DNA of 64,000 nucleotides. It comes from Candidatus Competibacter phosphatis (GTDB lineage: Bacteria; Pseudomonadota; Gammaproteobacteria; Competibacterales; Competibacteraceae). The DNA is taken from positions 119,752-183,751 of the forward strand of contig NZ_SPMZ01000016.1 in the NCBI RefSeq assembly GCF_012939995.1, written 5' to 3'. The notes beneath the pieces are model-generated. The model was not told the origin of the DNA, did no database searches, and saw only the letters and a list, made by a program, of their open reading frames with translations. This document shows positions 49,486 through 59,595 of this stretch, one piece after another. A program made the position numbers and the translations under genes. Numbering within the stretch: position 1 is the stretch's first letter; each line of letters begins with the position of its first letter.

Positions 49486-49686
49486 CTAGCCGATCCAACC
49501 GCAGTGTTCGGCGGGTTGAAAAAATCCCTGTGGAAGTGCGGAGTTGCAGATTGCCGAACGCGTTTTGACCACATGACGATCGCAGATCTGGCACCAACCG
49601 TAGGCCGTCGGTCCCTGATTGTCAGGATGCTCGGGCCTCAGTTCATAACGGCAATGAGGACAAACCAGGAATACGCGGGTACTCAT
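49486..49686 (-). CDS. Tiny zinc-ribbon protein
   Basis: A 66-residue protein with CPHC (residue 9) and CQIC (about 32), start MSTRVFLVCPHCRYELRPEH. GGAG is 7 bases before the ATG. It lies upstream of, and co-oriented with, the similar 64-residue zinc-ribbon gene, with 61 bp between. Function unknown; it may bind nucleic acid or another protein. Confidence 0.65.
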   Translation of the reverse strand: MSTRVFLVCPHCRYELRPEHPDNQGPTAYGWCQICDRHVVKTRSAICNSALPQGFFQPAEHCGWIG

Positions 49687-49689
49687 GAC

Positions 49690-51428
49690 ACTTCTCCAAA
49701 ATACTGCCTCTCCTCGAATTCACCGCCATCCTTGATGGCGAGATGGTTCTGCTCCTTATCTCTACCTTGGTGGAAAAAAATCTTTATCGTGGCCTCAAGA
49801 ATCATTCAATTCTCGCGCCATTAAGGCTGATGACTGAATGATGAAAAAATATGATTCTAGCCATCGCCTCATTTTTTCGTGTGCGTTATTGACAAATTTT
49901 TTTGCCTTTTCTTCGCTGTATTAACTTGTTTTTTAGTTCAACATGACCAATCGATACCGTTTGTTTGCGCTTATCATGTATATCGATCTTTACGGGTTTT
50001 TATCTGAACGGCAGATGAACGGTATCACTGCGATAATATGATCGACGATCATCACGATATTGTATTTTTTGCATTAATATGAAGCTGATCAATGATTCAG
50101 ACGCACTTGATTAGGGCAATGGAAGGGCTAGCATCTTATTTTTTATAACTGAAAAATCGACGCGTATTATTAAGAACTCGCATCGAATAACCGCCTAAAA
50201 AATAAAGGATATTCCAAGGCGGATCAAAAACACTGCTCACGCGATAGCGCCTGAATGGACACGCAACAATCGCCATTCTCATAATTCGAAAAGCTCACGA
50301 AAGCGCTGACCAAATTCGAATCGAACAATGCGCCGGCCCGCAGCGTCAAGGTGTTGACCAGATTGGCGGACGTGGATGGCGAAAAAACAAGCGCGGCACG
50401 CATCGGCGCGGTCCGTCCTGGCGGCGCTGAACAAGCCAAACTCATGACACTTGACAATTTTTTGAGGTTTCGTTATCCAATCGAAGACAGCAATGTGCCC
50501 TATAGCGTCATGACTGAACCATATTTGAGAGAACAGAATCGTCACCGGGAAAAATACTCCTTCCATCTTCCAGAGTGAGCAGCATGCCTCAAAACTCGCT
50601 AACATATTGGTAACAAATATTTTTAATACATTATCGAATTGAATGAATCAGTGTGGGTACGAATCTCGTTATGAAAATAACAAGCAATTTTTCGCTCAAC
50701 GACGAAGAGATCGCGTCGACCCTTGTTGCGCACCCATCACCCGTCTTTAGTACTACTAATGTCTAACAATAGGGACAGTAGATCGACGCCATGAAGTGTT
50801 GATGAACCGTACAGCTTGATCATCCCTACTCCCCTGCTTGTAAGAATTAATGTAACAAATATGATTGGCATCATTTGTGCTTAAAAAATCCGGCTCAATA
50901 TGGATTTCGGACAGGTAAGACCGAGGGGTTCCGGTCAGGGCGAACGCGTACACTGAACAAGTTCCAAACTGACGCGAAAGTCTGGCCCGACGATGTGCAA
51001 TCGCCAGAACCAGTGGGATGACATCAAATAACACGAAACTATCCTTCGATTGCATTGCGCTGACAGGGCTTGATGTTCCCACCGCAGCGCGATGGCGATA
51101 GCTTCCATGTCGCCGTTGCCGAGGACTTTCGGTCGTCACTGCGCTCCTGATTGCAACCCCATCGAGAATCTTCATCGAGAAAACTGCTATTCCTCAGGCT
51201 GTTTTCAGGTCGGCGTTAACACCCATACCCGCAGAATAGTCTTGCCTAGACCCCTTTTGGAATTGCTGGTCTCTAAGGTAGCTAATTGCTTGCAATTCAT
51301 ATTGGGCCTTGTTGGAATACAAAGCCACCCCATTGCCTCATATATTCAAAATTGATATAAATCAATGACAATTTAAAAAATCATGATTAATTATGATTAG
51401 TCGATTTATAGAGAATATACAAACAAAT
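49690..51428. other. AT-rich tract with no convincing gene
   Basis: GC content falls sharply after about 49.85 kb. No open frame in this tract reads like a protein family. Short frames at 50224-50605 and 50756-51175 exist on the minus strand but have no family-like sequence or ribosome-binding site. It forms the left part of the AT-rich segment that ends at tRNA-Glu. Confidence 0.6.
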
Positions 51429-51883
51429 ATGAAAAAAATATTGCGGCTTTACGCTGGTAGAATTATTATTGGCGTTGTTGATAAGCAGTATTTTAGCGAC
51501 TATTGCGGTAAATTCATACGGGGCATATATGGAGCGCTTAAAAATCGGGCAAGCAAAAGCTGATCTTCTACTTATTGAATCAGAGCTCGAGCGTTTTTAC
51601 ACAATTAATTTAAGTTATCCTGGATCCCTTAGCCAGTTGACAGGACAAATTCCCCTGTTGGACCCATGGGGAAACCCTTACCAATATCTGAACATCACCA
51701 CTACTAAAGGAAAAAGGCAAGGTCCGTAAGGATCACAACTTAGTTCCCTTGAATACCGATTATGATCTTTACAGCATGGGAAAAGATGGGAAAAGCGTAT
51801 CTCCACTGACAGCTAAAGCAAGCCGAGACGATATTATTCGAGCTAATAATGGAGGTTTTATTGGGCTAGCTTCTGAATACTGA
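51429..51883 (+). pseudogene. Pseudopilin (GspG-like), frameshifted
   Basis: Reading across two frameshifts gives a prepilin: MKKYCGFTLVELLLALLISS with the GFTLVE cleavage site, then DPWGNPYQYL and YDLYSMGKDGKSVSPLTAK, ending at TGA 51883. It is about 150 residues. The first break is in seven A (51432-51438), the second in a run of A near 51713. Either decay or homopolymer sequencing errors. Confidence 0.8.
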
Positions 51884-51907
51884 CATTAAAAATATTTTTA
51901 ACTTGCC

Positions 51908-54784
51908 ATGGAAATTGAAATAGCTTTTCTTCGTAGCAAAGTAGCACGAAGAATATTCACGCTGTTTATTATTTCATCTTTAATTCCTGTCATATTATTA
52001 ATGCTTTTGGCTTTTAGGCAAGTAAATAATCTGATTTCTACACAGCAACATGAGCAACTTAGGCAAACCAACAAGCAATACGGTATAACAGTATTTGAGC
52101 GCTTGTTATTGTTAAAAAAAACAAATAAATTGGATTGCCCAAAGTCTTGCCCAAGAGGATTTATCGGTTCGCTTGACAGAAAACCATCAATTTAACTTGA
52201 GAATGAGTCAAGACTTTAAAAGAATGGGATTGATTAACAGCGCCAACCAATCTACCTTTCCATTGGCAAACATCACAAAAAATAGCAGCACTCATTCAAG
52301 CAGAACAAGACTATCTCAAGGCAGGCAACAGCATCCTCATCAGCGATTATCAACCTCATTTCTCATCAAGAATTTTTTTTACTTCGGATGCTTGATCCAC
52401 GATACCCAAAGCAAGCGGTATTGATTGGAGAAATTGATCAATCTTATTTATGGGGCAATGCTGATTCACTTGATCCAGAAATACAACTCTGTGTTTTTGA
52501 TGAATTCAATAGAGCATTATTTTGTTCGCATCAAGAATACGAACCTAGCCCTGAAGAATTAATAAAATTAAAAAACATCATCTTCAGAGCAATTTGCATG
52601 GTATAACTATAATAATGAGGAGTTTTTTGGTGAATTATTGGTCTCTATTTCTGGAGCCTAATTTTTTTTGTGCCAAAGTGGACGATAGTCAGCAGCCAGT
52701 CGAAGACCAACGTATTCTCACCCATAACTAATTTCAGAAACATTTTTTTTATTTGTGATTACGTTAACGCTTGCCATCGTGGCGTTACTGAGCGTTTATC
52801 AAATTCGTAGGAGTCTAATTCCACTCGAGAAACTAATGGAAGGAGTTCACTATATCACCAATAAAAAAATTTGATAAGCCTGTAGAGGTGAATAGTGGTG
52901 ATGAATTTGAAGAACTAGCCACTTCAGTGAACAATATGGCGATTCAAATAGACAAGCAGTTTTCATGCCTTGTCTACAATGGCGGATATTGATCAACTTA
53001 TTTTATCAACATTAAAAAATCGAAGATATCATTAAAATTGTACTGAATCGTATGCGTGAAATTGTTTCTTATGATTATATCAGCATGACGATTATTGATC
53101 ATGATCATGATGAATCTTGTCGCACTTATACCCAGAGCAACCCAGTTAGAGAGCAAATAACCACAGAGACGCTGAAAAATAACATCGTCAGAATATCAAA
53201 CACTCTTGGAAAACCAGAAATATTTAGTCATAGCTAATCAAAAAAAATCCACCACGCTACCTTTTGTCATTACTCCAACTAGGCGCGCTTTCATTCTTGG
53301 TATTGCCTGTCATACTCAAGGAAAAAAGTGTCTGCGATGATCTGTCTTGGATATCGAATGTCCTTCACCGTTAAGGAAGAAGAAATATTTCTAGCCTGCG
53401 ATTTTACCAATCGTGTAGCCGTCGCGCTATCCAATGCACGCTGGGAAGAACAATTATATTATATGGCTCATTATGATGCTTTAAGCGGACTACCTAACCG
53501 ACTACTGCTCAAGGATCGATTACAGCAAGCGCTAGCTAGGGCTGAACGACAAAAAAACTTTTTGTGGCTATTTTATTCATCGATTTGGATCGTTTTTAAA
53601 TATATCAATGATTCTCTTGGGCATATGGTAGGCGATTTATTATTGCGTGAGGTAGCTCAACGACTAAGTAGAAATTTACGAAGTGAAGATACGATTTCCA
53701 GAATTGGAGGCGATGAATTTGTTATCGTAATTTCGCACTTTGAAAACAGCAAAGAATCATTTTCGGTAACGACAGCTATTGCCAAAAAAAATTATGGCTG
53801 ATCTGTCAGTACCATTCAATATTAATAACCATGAAGTTTATTCAACAGCCAGTATTGGCATCGCTTGTTACCCAACTGACGGACAAACAATCAATGAGCT
53901 TTTTGAAAAATGCGGATTCAGCCATGTATCACGCAAAATCTATTGGAAAAAACAATTATCAGTTTTATTCCAAGGCATTGAATGTCGCGGCTTTCGAAAG
54001 CCTGGATATGGAAAATAGCCTTCGCCACGCATTAGAGCGGCGTGAATTTGAATTATATTATCAGCCAAAAATAGAAGTCAAAAAGTAGAAAAAATTTGTG
54101 GAGCCGAAGCTCTCTTACGTTGGAATCACCCAAAAAAAGGGGCGGGTCTCACCAGCGCAGTTTATTCCTCTCTGTGAAGAGATTGGATTAATCATCACGA
54201 TTGGAGAATGGATAATTCATACTGCTTGTATGCAGGCCAAGATCTGGCAGGATCAAGGTCTTCCAGCGTTACGTATCGCCGTCAATCTTTCTCCCTTACA
54301 ATTCCGGCAACCTGATTTAATCAAACAAATCAGGAATGCACTAGACATAATGGAGCTTAGCCCCGACAAGCTGGAGCTCGAAATTACGGAAAGCGCCACC
54401 ATGGAAGATATTGATAAAGCCATTGCAATCTTAGGCACATTCAACAATATGGGGCTTCATCTTAGCATTGATGACTTCGGGACAGGCTACTCTTCACTAA
54501 ATTATTTGAAGCGCTTTCCGATTCACACTCTCAAGATTGACCAATCATTCATTCGTAATCTTGACACCAGCTTCGAAGACGCGGCCATTGTTAAATCAAT
54601 TATTACTTTAGCGCATAGCTTGAGATTAAGTGTCGTTGCCGAAGGCGTTGAGACAAAAGAGCAATTTGATTATCTTGATAACCTTGGTTGCGATGAGATT
54701 CAAGGCTACTTATTCAGCCCTCCCGTCTCGGCAAATGAGTTTAGCAAGATGCTAAGCTCACCAACTGTTTTTTGTGTCGAATGA
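51908..54784 (+). pseudogene. HAMP-GAF-GGDEF-EAL c-di-GMP signalling protein, multiply frameshifted
   Basis: Joining at least seven fragments yields a large membrane sensor. It has a transmembrane segment near residue 20 (LFIISSLIPVILLMLLAF), a periplasmic part (IGEIDQSYLWGNADS) and a HAMP segment (SGDEFEELATSVNNMAI). A GAF region follows, then a GGDEF domain with RIGGDEFVIV and LSGLPNRLLL. The EAL domain has RVSPAQFIPLCEEIGLI, LELEITESATMED, IDDFGTGYSSL and VAEGVETKEQ. The EAL text before the last break is AEALLRWNHPKKG in the other frame. All breaks seen fall at or near A/T homopolymers. Confidence 0.85.
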
Positions 54785-55102
54785 TCCATCTACTTACCTA
54801 ATGTTGCTCCAATCGATCATGCCGGAGCAAGTGACTGATTTTTTTAAATAGAATAAGCAAAGCAATATTCCATTGATTTTATCACGACAGTTTTTTTCAT
54901 CATGACGAGGTAATGATCTCAAGCGTGGTTGCCCATCGAATTCCGATTGATCCAACACAGGTGGTATTTGAGGTGGTAATTCGAATGCAGTCTGGCGCGA
55001 TTCTCGCGCAAGTTGCCTTGGTGCTGGAAGCAGGGCGGAGCAAGGATGAGTGTGGTCTTAAGCGCCACACAAGGACGGCGATGGTGGATTGAACACCGGG
55101 AT
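54785..55102. other. Gap between broken EAL gene and tRNA-Glu
   Basis: There is no supported gene here. A 59-codon open frame (54913-55092) reads MISSVVAHRIPIDPTQVVFE but has no recognisable family and no clear ribosome-binding site. GC rises toward the tRNA. Confidence 0.5.
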
Positions 55103-55178
55103 TGGCGCTCCCTAGGGGTTTCGAACCCCTGTTCCCGCCGTGAGAGGGCGGTGTCCTAGGCCACTAGACGAAGGGAGC
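55103..55178 (-). tRNA. tRNA-Glu (CTC)
   Basis: The minus-strand sequence begins GCTCCCTTCGTCTAGTGGCC and folds as a standard 76-nt cloverleaf with an encoded CCA (55105-55103). The anticodon loop CCTCTCA gives anticodon CTC, and the TPsiC arm is GGGGTTCGAACCCC. It is very similar to E. coli tRNA-Glu, which has TTC. The 3' end faces the AT-rich segment. Confidence 0.95.
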
Positions 55179-55254
55179 TGAATGACTGGCGTCTTGGAAG
55201 GAAAGTAGTATTATACGAATGTTATAAATACTTACAAGAGTTTGCGAACGTTCC

Positions 55255-56607
55255 TTGGAAGCAAGAAGCTCGAAATCCCAACCTATCGTTATTCCCCGCC
55301 CCGCCCATAACGTTTCGCGGGCCGATATCAGCCCCAACGCGGTCAAGGTGTTGTACCGGCTGCGCGACGCCGGCCATCGAGCCTGTCTGGTCGGCGGTGG
55401 GGTGCGCGATTTGCTGCTCGGCCGCGAGCCCAAGGATTTCGATATCGCCACCGACGCCCGGCCCGAGCAGGTTCATGCCCTCTTTCGCAATTGCCGGCTG
55501 ATCGGCCGCCGTTTTCGGTTGGCTCACGTTCAATTCGGCCAGGAAATCATCGAAGTTGCCACTTTTCGTGCCTGCGGCGAAATCGGCGACGAGGGCGACG
55601 GTCCCGCCGTGGAACGAACCAAAGATGGCCGTATCCTCAGCGACAACGTCTACGGCAGCATCGAGGACGATGCTTGGCGGCGGGACTTCACCATCAACGC
55701 CCTGTATTACGATATCGCCGATTTCGCGGTGCTCGATTACGTGGGCGGCATGACCGATCTCGAAGCGGGTCTGATCCGGTTGATCGGCGATCCGGGCGAA
55801 CGTTACCACGAGGACCCCGTGCGGATGCTGCGGGCCGTGCGGTTCGCCGCCAAGCTCGGGTTTCGGCTCGATCCCGCCACGGAGGCACCGCTACATCGCT
55901 TGGGCCATCTGCTGGAGCAGATTCCGCCCGCTCGCCTGTTCGACGAGATCCTCAAGTTGTTCATGAGCGGCAGCGCCATCCAGACCTTCGAGCTGCTGCG
56001 CCATTATCGCCTGTTCGGTTGGTTGTTCCCGGCGACCGAGCGTTGCCTGAACCGTCAGCAGCATCATTACCCCAAAACCCTGCTGGTGCACGCGCTGGCC
56101 AACACCGATCAACGCTTGGCCGAAGGCAAACCAGTCCATCCGGCCTTCCTGTTCGCCGCCCTGCTATGGGAGCCTTTTCGGGAACGGTTGCAACATCTCG
56201 AAGCGGAAGGGCTGGACGCGCACGAAGCTCAACAGGCTGCCGCCGAAGCGGTGGTCCAGGCGCAAATCCGCCATGCCTCCCTGCCACGTCGCTACAGTCT
56301 GCCGATGCGGGAAATCTGGGAGATGCAGCAGCGTTTGACTTGCATCACCGGCAAGCGCCCGCTGCGACTGTTGGTCCATCCCCGGTTTCGCGCCGCCTAC
56401 GATTTTCTGCTGCTGCGGGGCGAGGCCGACGAATCCGCGAGGGAACTGGCCGATTGGTGGACCCGGTTGCTGGCACAGGATGAAAACGGACGGAACCGGA
56501 TGACCCAAACGGCGACCCCAGCGAAAAAAAGCAAATCCCGCCGCCGGCGCAAGCCCCGCTCCGCCCGTAAGGACGCATCGGCCGCGCCGCCGGCACCAGA
56601 AGCCTGA
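55255..56607 (+). CDS. pcnB: Poly(A) polymerase I
   Basis: PcnB adds poly(A) to RNA 3' ends, promoting decay. The 450-residue protein has LVGGGVRDLLLGREPKDFDI with the catalytic Asp pair in FDIATD. It then has the RDFTINALYYDI region and the RNA-binding region, and ends in an Arg/Lys-rich tail (KKSKSRRRRKPRSARKD). TTG at 55255 is the most upstream start. It heads the pcnB-folK-panB-panC order common in gammaproteobacteria. Confidence 0.95.
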   Translation: MEARSSKSQPIVIPRPAHNVSRADISPNAVKVLYRLRDAGHRACLVGGGVRDLLLGREPKDFDIATDARPEQVHALFRNCRLIGRRFRLAHVQFGQEIIEVATFRACGEIGDEGDGPAVERTKDGRILSDNVYGSIEDDAWRRDFTINALYYDIADFAVLDYVGGMTDLEAGLIRLIGDPGERYHEDPVRMLRAVRFAAKLGFRLDPATEAPLHRLGHLLEQIPPARLFDEILKLFMSGSAIQTFELLRHYRLFGWLFPATERCLNRQQHHYPKTLLVHALANTDQRLAEGKPVHPAFLFAALLWEPFRERLQHLEAEGLDAHEAQQAAAEAVVQAQIRHASLPRRYSLPMREIWEMQQRLTCITGKRPLRLLVHPRFRAAYDFLLLRGEADESARELADWWTRLLAQDENGRNRMTQTATPAKKSKSRRRRKPRSARKDASAAPPAPEA

Positions 56608-56624
56608 TTTCCGGCGACGAACGC

Positions 56625-57122
56625 ATGCGGCCGGCACGAGCTTATATCGGCATCGGCGGCAACCTGGATGATCCGCTCCTCCAGATGCGCCGCGCGTTTC
56701 GGGCTTTGCGCGAACTCCCCGCCAGCCGCTGTGTGGCCTGTTCGCCGCTGTACCGCAGCGTGCCGGTCGGCGGTCCGTCGGGGCAGCCCGATTACCTCAA
56801 CGCCGCCGCCGCCCTGGACACCACGCTCGCGCCGGACGAACTGCTGATTGCGCTGCAGGCCATCGAAACCGCGCAGGGACGAACTCGGACCGTGCGTTGG
56901 GGACCGCGCACTCTGGATCTGGATCTGTTGCTGTACGATCGACTCGTGCTTGACGAGTCACGCTTGACGCTGCCGCATCCCCGTTTGCACGAACGGGCGT
57001 TCGTACTGTATCCCCTGTACGATATTGCGCCGGATCTGGAAATCCCCGGCCACGGATTGTTGACCGATTTGCTCACAAAATTCCCGCAAACGGCCCTTGT
57101 CCGTCTGGACAGCGCCGAATAA
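56625..57122 (+). CDS. folK: 2-amino-4-hydroxy-6-hydroxymethyldihydropteridine pyrophosphokinase
   Basis: FolK transfers pyrophosphate from ATP to hydroxymethyl-dihydropterin in folate synthesis. The 165-residue protein has YIGIGGNLDDPLLQMRRA, the RWGPRTLDLDLLLYD motif with Mg-binding Asp residues, and LPHPRLHERAFVLYPL. It lies 17 bp after pcnB. Confidence 0.96.
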   Translation: MRPARAYIGIGGNLDDPLLQMRRAFRALRELPASRCVACSPLYRSVPVGGPSGQPDYLNAAAALDTTLAPDELLIALQAIETAQGRTRTVRWGPRTLDLDLLLYDRLVLDESRLTLPHPRLHERAFVLYPLYDIAPDLEIPGHGLLTDLLTKFPQTALVRLDSAE

Positions 57123-57226
57123 GCGATTACGATACTCCCGCCGGTTTCCCCGACAGACTTTTCTCCTTCGAATTCGCCGCCGCCGTTGCCTTTCGCAAAA
57201 TGGCGCGGCCTCAGTCAGAGCACGCC

Positions 57227-58045
57227 ATGTACAAAGACGCACCGACCCGAAAGCCGATCACGGTTGCCACCTTGGCGAAGATGAAGCGCGACCGGGAGAA
57301 ATTCACGGTTTTGACTGCTTACGACGCCAGCTTCTCGACGCTACTGGAAACAGCGGGCGTGGAAGTCTTGCTGGTCGGCGATTCGCTGGGCATGGTCGTC
57401 CAGGGCCAGCACACCACCGTGCCGGTCACGCTGGACGACATGATCTATCACACCCGCCTGGTGGCGCGTGGTCGCCAGACCGCCCTGCTGATGGCGGATA
57501 TGCCGTTCGCCAGCTATGCCACGGTCGAACAAGCACTCCGTAACGCCGCCCGCCTGATGCAAGAAGGCGGCGCCCAAATGGTGAAGCTGGAGGGCGGCGG
57601 CTGGTTGGCGGAAACAGTGCGCCAACTCAGCCGCAACGGCATTCCGATCTGCGCTCACCTGGGCCTGTTGCCGCAATCGATCCACAAGCTGGGCGGTTAT
57701 CGAGTACAAGGTCGAGAGGAGGCCGCCGCCCGCCAGATCATCGACGAGGCATTGGCCTTGCAAGACGCCGGGGCCGACGTGGCGCTGGTGGAATGCATCC
57801 CGGCCGAACTGGGGGCACGATTGGCCGAGGCACTGGCGATTCCAGTGATCGGTATCGGTGCCGGACCGGGCTGCGATGCCCAGGTTCTGGTCAGCTACGA
57901 CATGTTGGGCATCACGCCCGGCCGCCGGCCGAAGTTTTCCAAGGACTTCCTGACCGGTCGCGACAGCTTGCAAGCGGCGGTGGAAGCCTACGTACAGGCT
58001 GTCAAGAGCGGCGAATTCCCCGGCCCCGAGCACTGCCTCGCCTGA
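57227..58045 (+). CDS. panB: 3-methyl-2-oxobutanoate hydroxymethyltransferase
   Basis: PanB makes ketopantoate from alpha-ketoisovalerate and 5,10-methylene-THF, the first pantothenate step. It has 272 residues from the chosen start, with LTAYDASFSTLLETAGVEVL, LLVGDSLGMVVQGQ, DMPFASY and VIGIGAGPGCDAQVLV. The start at 57227 gives MYKDAPTRKPITVATLAKMK, closest to the family. An upstream ATG at 57200 would add nine residues. Confidence 0.96.
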   Translation: MYKDAPTRKPITVATLAKMKRDREKFTVLTAYDASFSTLLETAGVEVLLVGDSLGMVVQGQHTTVPVTLDDMIYHTRLVARGRQTALLMADMPFASYATVEQALRNAARLMQEGGAQMVKLEGGGWLAETVRQLSRNGIPICAHLGLLPQSIHKLGGYRVQGREEAAARQIIDEALALQDAGADVALVECIPAELGARLAEALAIPVIGIGAGPGCDAQVLVSYDMLGITPGRRPKFSKDFLTGRDSLQAAVEAYVQAVKSGEFPGPEHCLA

Positions 58046-58064
58046 TTCCCCAAGAGCGCGTGCC

Positions 58065-58919
58065 ATGCAAAAAACCGTACATACCATTGCCGAGTTGCGC
58101 GCCCGGATCGCGACCTGGAAACAGGCTGGCGAGCGGGTGGCGTTCGTGCCGACCATGGGCAACCTGCACCGTGGCCATATCCATCTGGTCGAGCGTGCCC
58201 GCGAATTGGCGCCGCGCACCGTTGCCAGCATTTTCGTCAACCCGATGCAATTCGGCGCCAACGAAGACTATGCCGGTTATCCCCGCACCCTGGAGGACGA
58301 CAGCCGCCAGTTGGAAGCGGTCGGATTGGATCTACTGTTCGCGCCCAAGCTGACGGAAATCTACCCGCGCCCGCTGACGGACATGGCTCAAGTGACGGTG
58401 CCGGAGCTGTCCGCAATCCTATGCGGAGTCAGCCGACCGATTCATTTCAGTGGCGTCACCACGATCGTAGCCAAGCTGTTCAACATGGTGCAGCCGGACG
58501 TGGCGGTGTTCGGCGAGAAGGATTGGCAGCAACTGGTCATCATCCGCCGGATGGTAGCCGACCTCGACTTTCCGGTTGAAATCGTCGGTGTGCCAACCGT
58601 GCGGGAATCCGACGGACTGGCGCTGAGTTCGCGCAACGGTTATTTGTCGGCCGAGGAACGGGTGATGGCTCCAGCGCTGTACGCGACCTTGCGGGCGACG
58701 GCGGAGCAGCTGCGGGCAGGTGAACGGGATTGTTCGGTGCTGGAGGCAGCGGCGAAGACACAGTTGGAGGCGGCCGGCTTCCGTCCAGACTACTTCGAGA
58801 TCCGCTGTTCCGACACCTTGCGGAAACCAACTCCGGGGGATGTCGATTTACGAATCTTCGCGGCGGCTTGGCTGGGCCGAGCTCGGCTGATTGACAATCT
58901 GGCGGTGGTGCTGGATTAG
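58065..58919 (+). CDS. panC: Pantoate-beta-alanine ligase
   Basis: PanC joins pantoate and beta-alanine with ATP, the last pantothenate step. The 284-residue protein has FVPTMGNLHRGHIHLVERA with the HxGH nucleotide motif. It also has FVNPMQFGANEDYAGYPRTL, VFGEKDWQQL with the Lys of the active site, and GLALSSRNGYLS. It lies 19 bp after panB. Confidence 0.97.
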   Translation: MQKTVHTIAELRARIATWKQAGERVAFVPTMGNLHRGHIHLVERARELAPRTVASIFVNPMQFGANEDYAGYPRTLEDDSRQLEAVGLDLLFAPKLTEIYPRPLTDMAQVTVPELSAILCGVSRPIHFSGVTTIVAKLFNMVQPDVAVFGEKDWQQLVIIRRMVADLDFPVEIVGVPTVRESDGLALSSRNGYLSAEERVMAPALYATLRATAEQLRAGERDCSVLEAAAKTQLEAAGFRPDYFEIRCSDTLRKPTPGDVDLRIFAAAWLGRARLIDNLAVVLD

Positions 58920-58939
58920 AGCGGTCAACCCGTGTTTAT

Positions 58940-59502
58940 CCCGCGCTTCCATGGGTGCTGATGACTTGATGACTGGGCCGGCGAGTTCTGGCCCCTGCGC
59001 CAACCGGCATGCTGGGCGCTATGGGCGGGACTGATTCCCCCGGCTGTCTGGCTATGGAGCCTATGGGCAGCGCCTGAATCGACTTGCGGATTGCTTTCCA
59101 GCCCTGTTGGAGCGGTTCCGCGAGACGGGGGAGACGGCGTCGTTCGCCGGGTTGGTCGACGCCATGCCGGTGATCCCGCCCGGCAGGGGCGCCGCTGCAA
59201 CGCCAAAGTCACCCCCGAGCTGGCCAGCAGTACTGCCCGACCCAACACCGGTATGACCACGGCGTGAAGGTCCATGTGGTCGGCGACTTTCAGCCCGGCA
59301 CGCTGCCGAGTTCGCGCTTCATCGGTCTCGCGCCGTCTCGCGGGTACGTCAACCCATCGAGTCCTTCTTCAATTGGATCGAGGAGAAAACCAGCATTGAG
59401 ATGGCCAGCAAGGTGCGTTCTTCCCAGGGTCTTCTCGTCCATGTCTTCGGGCGCCTGGCCGCCGCTATGTTTATGCACAATGTCTTGCCACAAAGCACTT
59501 AA
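58940..59502 (+). pseudogene. Transposase remnant
   Basis: Translation across frames gives a degraded IS transposase: YDHGVKVHVVGDFQPGTLPS, then a C-terminus RVRQPIESFFNWIEEKTSIE with MASKVRSSQGLLVHVFGRLA and a stop at 59502. The middle catalytic region, which should lie between RFIGLA and VSRVRQPIESF, is deleted (junction near 59330). No terminal repeats were identified. The exact IS family is not determined. Confidence 0.75.
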
Positions 59503-59595
59503 TTCGCATTGAAGGCGCTATCTTCATCGCTCCAGTAAATGATCGTTCCACGTTTAATCAACATCGTGAACGTTTGAACTAACCGACCGCACCAA

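Noticed and set aside
50224..50605. Two overlapping minus-strand frames in the AT-rich tract
   Set aside because: No recognisable domain or ribosome-binding site, and the surrounding DNA is damaged; may be a remnant but is not supported as a gene.
50756..51175. 139-codon minus-strand frame
   Set aside because: Part (IRSAVTTESPRQRRHGS) looks repeat-derived, with no domain or start signal. Not enough to call a gene.
54913..55092. 59-codon open frame before tRNA-Glu
   Set aside because: No recognised family and no ribosome-binding site; recorded only as part of the gap.
49690..55178. Second copy of the tRNA-Glu 3' end as an island border
   Set aside because: I looked for the tRNA 3' sequence near the left border and did not find one by eye; needs a computed search.
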